Positions 7,001 to 15,799 of a stretch of 64,000 nt of DNA are shown here, one piece after another. Position 1 is the first letter of the stretch; every line of letters begins with the position of its first letter. Origin of the DNA: Flavobacteriales bacterium (GTDB taxonomy: Bacteria > Bacteroidota > Bacteroidia > Flavobacteriales_F > PHOS-HE28); assembly GCA_016716605.1 (NCBI GenBank), contig JADJWA010000001.1:2046001-2110000 (forward strand). The letters are read 5' to 3'. The position numbers were made by a program, and so were the translations under genes. The notes below the pieces were generated by a model. That model saw nothing but the letters and a program-made list of their open reading frames with translations, did not search any database and was not told the DNA's origin.

Positions 7001-9954
7001 CCCGCGCTCCAGGTGTCGTTGCCGGTACTGGGGTCCGTGTCATCGCACGGTGTACCGGGCAAGTCAGTTCCTCCGGTGACACCCAGGCAGTCGATCACCT
7101 CGCCAACGCAGATGCATTGGTTGTCCCAGGTGTCGTTGCCAGTGCCCGTGTCATTGTCGTCGCAAGGGGTGCCGGGCAAGGCAGGGCCGTTCGGTGTTCC
7201 CTCGCAATCGATGGTCTGTCCTGCGCATGTGCAATCACCCAGAATCACATCGTTGATCGTGCTGTTGTCCCCATCATCGCAAGCGGAGCCGACCGTGCCC
7301 ATGTCTGCGGGGCACAAGTCGGTGTTGTCCGCCACATAACCGTAAGGTTGATCGCATGAAACCTGACTATCGTTGGGGTCACCCAATCCGTCGCCCTCGG
7401 TGTCCGCATACCAGGTGGTGGGCGCATCGAAGTTGGCATCGCCAGTGGTGAACACGATGGGCGTGGTGCCGCTGGTCGGGTTCACCGTGTTTCCTGCGCC
7501 GGACCACGTGCCTGTGCTGCTGAGGCCGGGGCAGTTCAAGAGGGCCCCGGTGGCCACATCGCGCTGCTCGATCCGCCGGATGCCATCCGGCAGGGTGGAG
7601 GGCAGGTAAGCTCCCCATCGGCCGGCTTGCGCGTCAACGCCTGCATCATACCACGTGGTATAGGTCTGGTCAATCCCATCATCCTCTGCCCAAGTGCCCC
7701 AGATCGGACGGCCGGACCCGGCTTCGTTGTCGTAAAGGAAGACCATGTTCTCCGCGGTTGCGCTCGATTCGCCTCGCGCCGCGCGAGCCGTGCCTGTTGG
7801 TATGATCATGCGGATGGTGTTCGTGGTGCGCACCGAATTGGTGATCGCAAGCCCGCCGAAGCCATTGTTCAGCTGCACGTAGAAGTACACGTCGTTGCCA
7901 TCATCGAACACCGCGTTGCCAGTGGGCACCATGCTGAACCAGCCCGTGTAGCTGCCGGTACCATCGGTGGTGAGTTCGGCGCTGCGCGTGTTCGTCGTGA
8001 ACTCATCCCCATCGAGCACAGGGGCGTTCACGCTCTTGCTTGAGGTCTGGCCGGTGATATGCCCGAAGGCGCCGGCCGTATTGTTGATCGCGTACATGTT
8101 GCCTGCTGAAGTGGCCAAGCCGAGGCTGGCGTTCGTGCTTGCACCCACGATGTAGCGATAAATCGTGTTCGGAACCAGGTTGTCGAGCTGTAGCCGGCAG
8201 AGGTAGGGGAGGCGTGTGCCCGAGGTGCTGCCGTTCACGGCATACTGAGGGAGGATGATCTCCGTGAGCGTCGGCACATCGGTGATCACGATCGCCGGGC
8301 TGTTGCCGTCGTTCAAGCCGGTTGCTGTTGCGGTGAGCACATAGGTGCCGGGCGTATCGAAGCTGATGCCGGGGAAGCTGGCGGTCCCGTTCGTAGCGTT
8401 CTGTGTGAGGATGCCCGAAATGTTGCCGGGCCCGATCAGTACGCTGATCGTCACCGCGCCAGTGAACTCCGTCGCCACAGTGGCATCGCCGCGCAATGCA
8501 TCCACTTGGAACTCCGCCACCGCCACTCCGGTGAGTCCGCTGGGCGGCATGTTGCTGAAGCTGAGGTCCTGCGCCACGCCAAGCACATCGAACGGAGCGC
8601 TCTGTCCGTCGGTGAGCGCATCGCCCGCCGTCACTTCGGCATTCAGCACCACACCGAAATCGGCGATGTCGTACAGCAGCCCGCTGATCACCACGGTGTT
8701 CGTACCCATGAGGATCGTGCCGGTCACGGTGCCGCCAAGCGATCCGAAGCCTTGGTCGAGGGTGATCAGCACGTCGGTATCGGCCGTCACGTTCTGCGGG
8801 TTGTTCACAGCGTCCTGTGCTTGAACCGTGATGGAGAAGGCGGTGTTCTCGATCACGTTACCGCCGCCATTGATGCTGGTGATGACCAGCTGCGTGGGCA
8901 CCGATACCGCGATTCCGGTTCCGTTCACGGGCACCAATTGGCTCGTGGCGCCCGTGCTCGAGCAAGTCACGTCGTCGGTGTAGGCGATAGCTGCCGCTGG
9001 GCTGAAGCGGACATGGATGGTGGTGGGGCTCACCGTTCCGCTGGAAGGCACGATGGACACCGGGTTGTTGCTCCAGTCGCTGCCATCGAGAGAGACCTCG
9101 AATCCCGCAGGGGCCAGCACCTCGAGGTTCGCCGTGAGGTTGCTGCCACTGACGAGGAAGGTCTGCGCGGCGCTGCTGCTGCCCACGTTCACGTTGCCGA
9201 AGGCGCCCGTGAATCCGGTGAGGTCGGTGGTGATCGATGCTGCTGCGGTTCCGATGAAGCTGAAGTCGTCCACGCCCATGCCATCGTCGGCGCCGCTGGC
9301 ATTGAAGTCGGTCCAGCGGATGAACAAGGTGGCGCCATTGGCGATGCTCAGGCCCGTGATGGTGTGGCCGATGGCGGCGCTATGCAGCATGCTTCCGCTG
9401 GCGGTTGCCCCAGCCGCCACATTCGCATAATCCAAGGCATCCACATCAGTCCAGGTTCCGGTGGTCAGGCTTGTGGCATCGGTGCTGAATTGGAAGTCGA
9501 TCCGGTCGAATCGGCTGGCCGTGCCGATCCTCCAGGTCTCCCCGGTGTAAGCGATGGCCGCATTGGTGATGGTGGAGCCAGTGTTGTTCACCAAGTAGAA
9601 TCCGATTGTCGGGTTGTTGCTTCCGCTCTGAAGGCCGCCGATTGCACGTTCCGTATTGCCGCTCAGGCCGAAATGGTACGAATTGCCAGTGCCCGAGCTA
9701 CCGGTGCCGGCGTCCATCTGGGTGTTGCCGCTCGATTCAAGGAAGTACCAGCCGTTCACAGAACTGCTGTGCAGGTTGAGGTCTCCTCCAGCCACGGAGA
9801 TATTGGCAGTGCCCAACGCACTGAAATCCTGCGTGTAGGGTGAGCCGATCGTGGTATAGCTGTGCTGCCCGGATGCGAAAGCACCAAGGAAGGCAACGGC
9901 CGCAAGGGCCCATGCAGCGCGAAGCAGATGGGGTGTAGGGTTGAAGAGTCTCAT
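4060..9954 (-). CDS. Giant T9SS-exported multidomain surface protein
   Basis: 1964 aa from the ATG at 9954, which opens a signal peptide (LLRAAWALAAVAFLGAFASGQ). Longer upstream extensions lack family character. In order: an N-terminal beta-sandwich region; an Ig-like segment (~240-340, GFTGAFGNVNVGSSSAAQTF); further Ig/adhesion-like repeats; at ~890-1030 several Cys repeats built on LPGTPCDD; a beta-propeller-like stretch; thrombospondin type-3 calcium repeats (~1350-1395, DADNDGVCDNDDNCPDD); EGF/TNFR-like Cys modules (~1420-1510, CPPGSYCPDG); and a C-terminal type A sorting domain (last ~85 residues, MYPNPNRGDQLFVSL to ERLVIQK). Sorting domains of this type direct export through T9SS and attachment or release at the cell surface. 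An adhesive or structural role is inferred; no enzyme active site was recognised. Confidence 0.93.
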   Translation of the reverse strand: MRLFNPTPHLLRAAWALAAVAFLGAFASGQHSYTTIGSPYTQDFSALGTANISVAGGDLNLHSSSVNGWYFLESSGNTQMDAGTGSSGTGNSYHFGLSGNTERAIGGLQSGSNNPTIGFYLVNNTGSTITNAAIAYTGETWRIGTASRFDRIDFQFSTDATSLTTGTWTDVDALDYANVAAGATASGSMLHSAAIGHTITGLSIANGATLFIRWTDFNASGADDGMGVDDFSFIGTAAASITTDLTGFTGAFGNVNVGSSSAAQTFLVSGSNLTANLEVLAPAGFEVSLDGSDWSNNPVSIVPSSGTVSPTTIHVRFSPAAAIAYTDDVTCSSTGATSQLVPVNGTGIAVSVPTQLVITSINGGGNVIENTAFSITVQAQDAVNNPQNVTADTDVLITLDQGFGSLGGTVTGTILMGTNTVVISGLLYDIADFGVVLNAEVTAGDALTDGQSAPFDVLGVAQDLSFSNMPPSGLTGVAVAEFQVDALRGDATVATEFTGAVTISVLIGPGNISGILTQNATNGTASFPGISFDTPGTYVLTATATGLNDGNSPAIVITDVPTLTEIILPQYAVNGSTSGTRLPYLCRLQLDNLVPNTIYRYIVGASTNASLGLATSAGNMYAINNTAGAFGHITGQTSSKSVNAPVLDGDEFTTNTRSAELTTDGTGSYTGWFSMVPTGNAVFDDGNDVYFYVQLNNGFGGLAITNSVRTTNTIRMIIPTGTARAARGESSATAENMVFLYDNEAGSGRPIWGTWAEDDGIDQTYTTWYDAGVDAQAGRWGAYLPSTLPDGIRRIEQRDVATGALLNCPGLSSTGTWSGAGNTVNPTSGTTPIVFTTGDANFDAPTTWYADTEGDGLGDPNDSQVSCDQPYGYVADNTDLCPADMGTVGSACDDGDNSTINDVILGDCTCAGQTIDCEGTPNGPALPGTPCDDNDTGTGNDTWDNQCICVGEVIDCLGVTGGTDLPGTPCDDTDPSTGNDTWSAGCACIGLPLDCENVPGGSALPGTPCDDGLGNTANDTYQPDCSCVGTPVQFTSGNIVVLQAGNGTGSLTNTGNPVVLREFTGAGTNTINIEVPSGATDPLVVSGTATTEGILSRSADKAKLVFAGYAQTLPGAGNLTSSTSASVNRAIGSMDNAANYVRESTSTSFFSGGSIRGAASQGTDFWSAGANTGIAYFAPGTPAIVSTTLTNNRAMEVHNGQLYFSTGSGASRGVWAVGSGLPTSTGQTSAVVINAGGSASPYEFAFNPATTICYIADDRAFASGGGVQRWDFISGNWVLSYTLAVDGTTGARGLEVDFSGTDPVIYATTTEGTNRLVRIVDTGAGSTGSTIASAPANTAFRGVALAPEVPCVADADNDGVCDNDDNCPDDPNPLQEDMDGDGIGDACDDCPLAVDGIPNFDENTCACELGYFAEPADLPLIFTCTICPPGSYCPDGINAIPCPAGYANGSSGQSACSACPPGSFSASSGQELCDLCPVNTFNPFDAQTECLACPNGETSGLGAIECTPIATCTTDLDFVYQADGVDDLDWAIYEQGTNTLMQSGGGALIGNGSEATCLPDGCFYLVVTDGGGDGITGGGYLLKINSSVRLIDNLYGAFGEGGFTSGGTSQIAANEGFCLPVGTDRLIYTSCDKRDWKISPCGGEYVVANDNAAVTAQYNVNNANSGYQMWWYAPNGGYSFKRFQSHNTSNGLPASATRAAHFLLNGWAGNQLVEGGFYNVKVRGRINGTYNNWGPACRLVVNSTEAQCPRTKLMDQPGNQYLSCGQTRGIGTNIRVHAKPVRRMNGNCNWVNANRYQFRFRIPAEFVTIVKTSATGQYRVNTNGLACNKTYEVDVRASFDNGATWCHSSDPYGDVCQLTTTCAFGMAEEGGSTTASEARVAMYPNPNRGDQLFVSLSSVEEGVESINVDIYDAFGKRVAQRTLGVQDGYVNTAIALNGELANGMYLVSITAGTSTFNERLVIQK

Positions 9955-10091
9955 GATCGGGGAGTTGGGTTTCAGGGGCCGAAATTGAAGGTGCAGCGTC
10001 AACTGCAGGTAAAGGGGATTCGAAGGTGCAATGAATCCGCGAAATCGCGGATCAGAGAGCGCAACATGTTGAAAAAAAACGGTGATGCGCC

Positions 10092-12620
10092 TTAGTCGCG
10101 CAGTAAGCGCAAGGTCCAAGCGCGCTCGCGCTCGATTACCTGCACCAGGTAACTGCCCGCAGGGAGCTGTCCGAGCGGCCAATCGAAGCGGTCGCTATCA
10201 CCGGACTTCCTAGCTTGGGAGACCAACCTGCCAGTTGCATCGGTTATGCGCAGGTCAACCGTCCCGGAGGGAAGGCCCTGTAGATAAGCGATGTCGCGCA
10301 CCGGGTTGGGGTAAACCATCGGCTCAGCGGCTTCCGTGCCGAAGTGCACAGGCACCGCGTGGCTATCCTGCCATTGGCCATCCGAATCGTGCTGCCGCAG
10401 CTTGTAATAGCTCAGGCCCATCCACGGCGCGCGATCGTAGGCCGTGTAGGAGCGCGGTGAGTTGCTGTTCCCGGCGCCCGGTACGCTGGTCAATGCCTCG
10501 TAAACGATCCCGTCGCGGCTGCGGAGCACTTCAAAACGGTCGTTGTTCAATTCGCTGGCGGTAGTCCAATCGAGCCGCACGGAGGCCAGGTCCACGCGCG
10601 CATCGAATCGCAGCAGCTCCACAGGCAAGGGGCTCAGGATATGCGTGAGGGTGAATGGTCCGAATGCGCTCACGTTGTTGGCGGTGGCGAAGTAGGAGCC
10701 ATTGCCCACGGATTCCAATTGGTCCTCCCAATACGGCACCGCGCTGTTGTAGCGCTGGGCGCGCAGACTGAGCGGATCGGCCAAGGGAGCGCTAGGCAGT
10801 TCGCTCGCCTGGTATCTGAAGGTGAGCAGCGTGTTGGGCGTGCCGGTCACATCAATCTGCCAGAAGCGATCGACGGTGGCTTCGGCATTATCGGGCAGAA
10901 GGCCGTAGCCACTAGGCAGAGCCGATACCAAGGTGGGGGTCGCCGGCAAGGGCATGTTGTCCGGTGGCGTTCCATAGGTCGCCATCGTCACGCTGCCGGC
11001 ATCTCCGCTGAGCAGGTCAAAGGTGAAGGGGATATAGGACGTGGCCGTGCCGAAGGGGACCACATGCGCCCCGGTGGTGGTGCCGATGTTCCAGCGGACG
11101 CGGCTCATGTTGTCCGTCCGCTCGCTCCGGATATGACGCGTGGTGCCGAAGGTGCTGTTTGAGGCGATGGCCCCGACGGCGGGATTGAGCAGGGTGAGCA
11201 TGTTGCCGTTCAGATCCAGGATCGCGGCCGTGGTGTTCAGGTTGAGCACTTGCGCCACCCGCACATCGGAATCCATCCGCACCAGCGGTTGCGCCGCTGA
11301 TTTGGCGATGCGCCAATTGAAGAAATCCTCACCACCAGCAGTGTTGATCACCTGGGTGCCTGCAGAGCCACTGAAGAGCACGAGTCCGGTGCGTTCGTTG
11401 AATCCCGCTGTGCCGTAGCTGGTCCAGTTCCCATACACGGTCACTTGGAAGTTGGAGATCGTGACATCCAGTTCCGGGGTACCGGTCACATTCAGGATCT
11501 CAAGGTTGCCTTTGACTAGCAGGGTGCCCAGGATCGTTTTCACGCCCGTGCCCCTGATGCGCAGATTGCCATATCCACCGACCACATTGGGCACATTCTG
11601 CGTCCCCGCGCCGGAATAGGTCGTTTGGCTGTTGGCATCGAATACGTACTGGTTATTGTTCACGAAGTAGGACGTCCAAGCCACTGGGGTCCCGGAGATC
11701 TCCAGGATGCCGCCTGCATTCACGAAGAACCGGTGCCACGCGGTTCCGGAGCCGGCGGCGTGCACTTGAGTGGTGCGCACGAATCCTCCAGGGCCAATGG
11801 TGATCCTGCATTCGTAGGCCGCGTTGGTATTATTGGTGGTGGCGTAGAGGATCCCAGGAATCAGCAGGGTTCCGTTCACCGTGATCGAACCGCCCAATTG
11901 CCAGAAATCTGTCCCGGCCAAACCATCGATGCTCACATTGCCCGTGCCGGCTGCACCCACCAGCGCAAGGGTCCTTCCAGCGTTAATGGTGACATGGAAA
12001 TTACTCGCCGCAGAGCACCCGTTATAGAGCATGGTGGTGCTGCCCGCGCTGAAGCGCAGGTTCACATTCATGTCGATGGTGAAGCTGGTGGTGGTCAACG
12101 ATGCGCCGCTGATCGGATGGGTGGTCGCCGTCTTTCGGATCCGGGCCGCATTGGCGGTGCCAGAGCCGCTCATGGTGATGCTGGCCCCGTCGATGCTCAG
12201 GCTGATGCCGTCCAAGGTGGCTCCGTTCCCGAGATTCCCGTTCACCACGATTTGCCCGGTGTGCGCAGGGGCCACACCATACACATGCACATAGCTGAGG
12301 TTGGTAGCGCCCGTGTTGTTGTTGTACAGCCGGCCCGTGGCTTCGATGAAGAGTTCGGCGCAGTGATAGGTGCTGCCGAAAGCAGCGGTTACGGTTGTGC
12401 CCGTGCGGATCCAGACCCTGGTATTCGCATTCGGAACGGCGGATGCAGCCGGTGATGAAGCCCAACTCACGCCATCATAAACCCGCCAGGTCGCCACGGT
12501 GTTCCAAGCCCCCGTCACCCATGAGCCGTAGTCACCGGCGGTTTGGGCGCTGAGCGGAACGGTTGCGGCGGACAACAGGAGCGCAATCGCCGCGCTTCTG
12601 GCCAGGTTCAGCAGGGGCAT
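10092..12620 (-). CDS. T9SS type A sorting-domain surface protein, beta-helix-like
   Basis: 842 aa from the ATG at 12620, which opens a signal peptide (SAAIALLLSAATVPLSAQ). The body (~25-500) is rich in short beta-strand repeats with G, N and T, such as TITVNGTLLIPGILYATTN and YGNLRIRGTGVKTILG, typical of G8-like or autotransporter-like beta-helix surface proteins. Residues ~660-760 resemble the fibronectin-like spacer found before sorting domains (LDWTTASELNNDRFEVLRS). The last ~75 residues are a type A sorting domain (YPNPVRDIAYLQGLPSGTVD to AWTLRLLRD). It sits upstream of the giant T9SS gene on the same strand, and the two may be co-expressed. The ligand is unknown. Confidence 0.9.
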   Translation of the reverse strand: MPLLNLARSAAIALLLSAATVPLSAQTAGDYGSWVTGAWNTVATWRVYDGVSWASSPAASAVPNANTRVWIRTGTTVTAAFGSTYHCAELFIEATGRLYNNNTGATNLSYVHVYGVAPAHTGQIVVNGNLGNGATLDGISLSIDGASITMSGSGTANAARIRKTATTHPISGASLTTTSFTIDMNVNLRFSAGSTTMLYNGCSAASNFHVTINAGRTLALVGAAGTGNVSIDGLAGTDFWQLGGSITVNGTLLIPGILYATTNNTNAAYECRITIGPGGFVRTTQVHAAGSGTAWHRFFVNAGGILEISGTPVAWTSYFVNNNQYVFDANSQTTYSGAGTQNVPNVVGGYGNLRIRGTGVKTILGTLLVKGNLEILNVTGTPELDVTISNFQVTVYGNWTSYGTAGFNERTGLVLFSGSAGTQVINTAGGEDFFNWRIAKSAAQPLVRMDSDVRVAQVLNLNTTAAILDLNGNMLTLLNPAVGAIASNSTFGTTRHIRSERTDNMSRVRWNIGTTTGAHVVPFGTATSYIPFTFDLLSGDAGSVTMATYGTPPDNMPLPATPTLVSALPSGYGLLPDNAEATVDRFWQIDVTGTPNTLLTFRYQASELPSAPLADPLSLRAQRYNSAVPYWEDQLESVGNGSYFATANNVSAFGPFTLTHILSPLPVELLRFDARVDLASVRLDWTTASELNNDRFEVLRSRDGIVYEALTSVPGAGNSNSPRSYTAYDRAPWMGLSYYKLRQHDSDGQWQDSHAVPVHFGTEAAEPMVYPNPVRDIAYLQGLPSGTVDLRITDATGRLVSQARKSGDSDRFDWPLGQLPAGSYLVQVIERERAWTLRLLRD

Positions 12621-12667
12621 GTGCGCGCTAATCGCTTGAGGTAAAGAAGCAAGGTGCCGATTCGCGG

Positions 12668-12695
12668 CAAATATAGGACGCACTTGCCTCATCAA
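12668..12695 (-). promoter_or_regulatory. Promoter of the 842-aa T9SS protein gene
   Basis: Reading the minus strand, TATATTTG (12675-12668) is an exact TAnnTTTG -7 element. TTG (12695-12693) lies 17 nt upstream as the -33 element. The predicted start codon is about 47 nt downstream. Confidence 0.65.
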
Positions 12696-12758
12696 GGTGG
12701 CTTGGTGACTTGTTACGCACAGATTATCAATGGGTTGCGGAATCATGGTGCATACGCT

Positions 12759-14507
12759 TTAATCGGCGTAAAGGCCTTCGATCAGCGCTTGGTTCTTGGC
12801 CATGATGGGCTTGCGTTTCAGTTTCAGCGAAGGTGTGAGTTCCCCGCCGTCTATCGTGAGCTCCGCAGGGAGCAGCGCTATTTTCTTCACCTTCTCCCAG
12901 TTGCCCATGTCGGCATTGGCGGCTTCCACCTCCCGGAAGATCCGGTCAACGATCCTCTTATCGGCGATGACCTGCTCACGGCTCCCGAAGGGGATGCCCT
13001 TCAGGGCGCAATAATCCTTCAGGAATGCGAAATCGGGAACGATTAGTGCGGCTGGGAATTTCCGATTCTCACCGATTACCATGGCCTGCTCAATGAAGCG
13101 CGATTGCTTCAATCGGTTCTCCAGCACCTGCGGCGCCACATACTTGCCTCCGCTGGTCTTGAAGATCTCCTTCTTTCGGTCGGTGATGCGCAGGAAGCCT
13201 TCAGGAGTCAGTTCGCCGATATCGCCCGTGTGCAGCCAGCCTTCGCTATCGATGGCCTCCTTGGTGAGCTCGGGTTCATTGTAATAGCCCTGCATGATAT
13301 TGGGTCCGCGCGCCAGGATCTCGCCATCGGCGGCGATCCGCACTTCCACGCCGGGTATCGGGCGCCCCACCGTGCCGAACCGGAGTCCGTCATTGCGCAG
13401 GTCGTTCACGCTGATCACGGGGCTGCTCTCGGTTAGGCCGTAGCCTTCCATGACCGGGACGCCCGCAGCGTTGAAAACACGGGCAAGCCGCTCCTGCAAA
13501 GCCGCACTGCCGCTGGCCACCACGCGGCACTTGCCGCCGAGCGCGGCTTGCCATTTACTGAAGATGAGCTTGCGCGCCAGGGCGAGCTGCACGTTGTACC
13601 ACCAGCTGCGGCCATGCACATCGTACTTGAAGCCCAATTCAAGCGCCCAGAAGAAGAGCCAGCGCTTGATCCCGGTGAGCGACTCGCCCTTCGCGACGAT
13701 CTTGTCGAAGATCTTCTCCAGCAGGCGTGGTACTGCGGTGAACACATCGGGCCGCACCTCCCGGATGCGATCGCCAAGGTCCTCCAATGATTCCTGGAAG
13801 TAGATGCTCACGCCCACGTACAGGTACATGTACATGAGCATGCGCTCGTAGATGTGCGAAAGAGGCAGGAAGCTGATGCACCGTGCGTTGCTGTCAACCG
13901 GGAAGCGCTCGATGCTGGCCAGCAGGTTGCTGATCACGTTCGCATGGGTGAGCATCACCCCCTTGGGTTTGCCCGTGGTGCCGCTGGTATAGATGATGGT
14001 GGCCAGGTCGCTGCCCTTCACGGCGGCCTCATATCCGCGCAGCGTGCCTGCGTGAGACGCATCGCCAAGGTCGAGCGCCTCGCTCCAGTGGCGCGCGCCT
14101 TCGACCCGGTCGAAGGTGAAGCAGTGCTGGGCGATACCGCTGCCGGCTGCCTTCGCAAGCACATCACCGCTGCTGCTGAAGCAGACATTGACAGAGGCAT
14201 GCTTCAGGATGAAGGCGTAGTCGTCCTTGCTGCTGGTGGGGTAGATGGGCACCGTGATGGCGCCGATTCGTAGGATGGCCTGATCCACCAAGGCCCACTC
14301 GCTGCGGTTGCCGCTGCAGATGGCGACTTTGTGCCCGGGAGCAACGCCCAATGCCATGAGGCCCAGTGCGAGCCGCTCGCTGATGTCGAGGAGTTCATGT
14401 GTGGAGTAGGGCCGCCATTGGCCGTTCTCCTTGGTGGCAATGGCGTCGGCCTTGGGGTGGTTGGCCAGTTGGTGGCGCGGGATGTCGAAAAGGCGTTCGA
14501 TGGGCAT
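12759..14507 (-). CDS. Long-chain fatty-acid-CoA ligase (AMP-forming)
   Basis: 582 aa, the usual length for the Bacteroidota FadD15-like class. The ATP/AMP signature YTSGTTGKPKGVMLTHAN is at ~173-190. The A5-like motif MEGYGLTESSPV is at ~355. The A8 region LHTGDIGELTPEGFLRITDR with the following KEIFKTSGGKYV, and a C-terminal lysine domain, are complete. The enzyme activates long-chain fatty acids to acyl-CoA through an acyl-adenylate at the cytoplasmic face of the membrane, feeding lipid synthesis or beta-oxidation. A -7 promoter box lies 4 nt before the ATG, so the mRNA may be nearly leaderless. Substrate chain length cannot be read from the sequence. Confidence 0.93.
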   Translation of the reverse strand: MPIERLFDIPRHQLANHPKADAIATKENGQWRPYSTHELLDISERLALGLMALGVAPGHKVAICSGNRSEWALVDQAILRIGAITVPIYPTSSKDDYAFILKHASVNVCFSSSGDVLAKAAGSGIAQHCFTFDRVEGARHWSEALDLGDASHAGTLRGYEAAVKGSDLATIIYTSGTTGKPKGVMLTHANVISNLLASIERFPVDSNARCISFLPLSHIYERMLMYMYLYVGVSIYFQESLEDLGDRIREVRPDVFTAVPRLLEKIFDKIVAKGESLTGIKRWLFFWALELGFKYDVHGRSWWYNVQLALARKLIFSKWQAALGGKCRVVASGSAALQERLARVFNAAGVPVMEGYGLTESSPVISVNDLRNDGLRFGTVGRPIPGVEVRIAADGEILARGPNIMQGYYNEPELTKEAIDSEGWLHTGDIGELTPEGFLRITDRKKEIFKTSGGKYVAPQVLENRLKQSRFIEQAMVIGENRKFPAALIVPDFAFLKDYCALKGIPFGSREQVIADKRIVDRIFREVEAANADMGNWEKVKKIALLPAELTIDGGELTPSLKLKRKPIMAKNQALIEGLYAD

Positions 14508-14511
14508 GCGA

Positions 14512-14519
14512 CGAAGATA
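14512..14519 (-). promoter_or_regulatory. -7 promoter element just before the acyl-CoA ligase start
   Basis: On the minus strand TATCTTCG (14519-14512) ends 4 nt before the ATG at 14507. It matches the TAnnTTNG form seen elsewhere in the window. Transcription would start at or just before the ATG. Confidence 0.5.
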
Positions 14520-14599
14520 GCAGCGCGCCCATTGCGCGCCGGTGCATCATGCGCCCAACTGATGCGCTTCCGGGAGCGCGGCCGCCGAACCGATTGGAC

Positions 14600-15799
14600 C
14601 TAGTAACTCATGGTGCCAACCCCTCGTGGCCGGGCGCCGCCGCTGCTCCCGGATTGGACGACCTGGCCGGAGCCAGAGATGCTGCTGTCCATCTGGCCGC
14701 TGCAGTTAACGATCACGTCACCCGAACCGGAGATGCGCACTTTGCAGGTGCCGGATTCAAGACCACCCGCTGACACGTTGCCCGAACCGGAAACGCCGAT
14801 ATCAAGGCTGCCTGATCGGCCGGCCACGCGCACATCACCGCTCCCGGCGATGCGGATGGTGGTGGCGCCCGATACATTCGTTTCGCCAAGGACGATATCG
14901 CCGGAGCCTGCGATGTTCAGGCGAAGCGATCGGGCTTCGTTCACGGCCCCAATGATCATATCGCCGGAGCCGGCCAATCCGAGCGTGAGGTCTTCGGCCC
15001 GCTTGAACTCACCCACTGCAAGGTTCCCGGATCCAAGCACCTCGAACCGATCGATCACGGGCATGCGCACAGATACACTGACCGAGGCCTCACAGTTCTG
15101 CTTCGGCCACTTCTCATGGTCCTTGTCGATCCGCAGCAGTCCTTTCTCGACCGTTATCCTCAGTCGATCCAAGGCTTGCTGATCGCCCATTGCGGTCACG
15201 GAGAATTCGCCTTCGGTGACCGTCACGTCGATGCTGGTCGCGAGCTGCACTCCGGTGAATCCCTTCAAATCGTAGCTGCGGCTGTTCCGGTCGATGGTGA
15301 GCACTACGGCAGGTAAGCCCTGGACAGTCTCGGTGTTCAGGCTTGCCAGAAGGACAACTCCATCATCCTGTGATTCGGATTCCAACGGCGGCGCTAATGG
15401 ATCGGCTTTCATTGGAGCGGGTGGTCCCTTGATCGGCTCAGGCTCTTTGGCTGGAGTCACCTTGTCCTCGGGCGGATTCAGCACAAGGGCGGCTGCCTCC
15501 TCCGCTTCAGATACGGGCATCGGAAGTTCAGCAGCTGCAGCTTCCAACGTTGCGGCCTCGGTTCTGGGCACGGCCGGTTCGCTCGGCGAAGCGAGGTAGA
15601 GGCCGCCGGCCAGGATGATCGATCCAGTGGTTGACATGGCTATGGAGTTGATGTGGAGTTTGCACCATGCAAGCCAGCCCGCCCCAACGCCAGCTAGCGG
15701 GAAAACGAGCACCATGAGCCCCACCTGATCCAAGGTGAGCTCTGCCGGCAACTCTTGCAGCGGCTTCAGAACGGGCGCTTCATCGATGGGGCCTTTCAT
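14600..15799 (-). CDS. Membrane-anchored DUF2807 (head GIN domain) protein coupled to an ECF sigma factor
   Basis: 399 aa. The ATG at 15799 overlaps the sigma-factor stop codon as ATGA, which fixes the start and implies translational coupling. The N-terminal ~20 residues are polar. Two hydrophobic segments follow (VGLMVLVFPLAGVGAGWLAW and SIILAGGLYLA), then a Pro/Glu-rich linker. The C-terminal ~200 residues are a DUF2807 right-handed beta-helix with a GSGD/GSGN step repeated about every 22 residues (AGSGDM, AGSGDI, AGSGDV, SGSGNV, SGSGDV). The position directly after the sigma gene suggests it acts as, or with, the membrane anti-sigma partner, but no classical zinc-binding or FecR-like anti-sigma domain was seen. 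Confidence 0.85.
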   Translation of the reverse strand: MKGPIDEAPVLKPLQELPAELTLDQVGLMVLVFPLAGVGAGWLAWCKLHINSIAMSTTGSIILAGGLYLASPSEPAVPRTEAATLEAAAAELPMPVSEAEEAAALVLNPPEDKVTPAKEPEPIKGPPAPMKADPLAPPLESESQDDGVVLLASLNTETVQGLPAVVLTIDRNSRSYDLKGFTGVQLATSIDVTVTEGEFSVTAMGDQQALDRLRITVEKGLLRIDKDHEKWPKQNCEASVSVSVRMPVIDRFEVLGSGNLAVGEFKRAEDLTLGLAGSGDMIIGAVNEARSLRLNIAGSGDIVLGETNVSGATTIRIAGSGDVRVAGRSGSLDIGVSGSGNVSAGGLESGTCKVRISGSGDVIVNCSGQMDSSISGSGQVVQSGSSGGARPRGVGTMSY

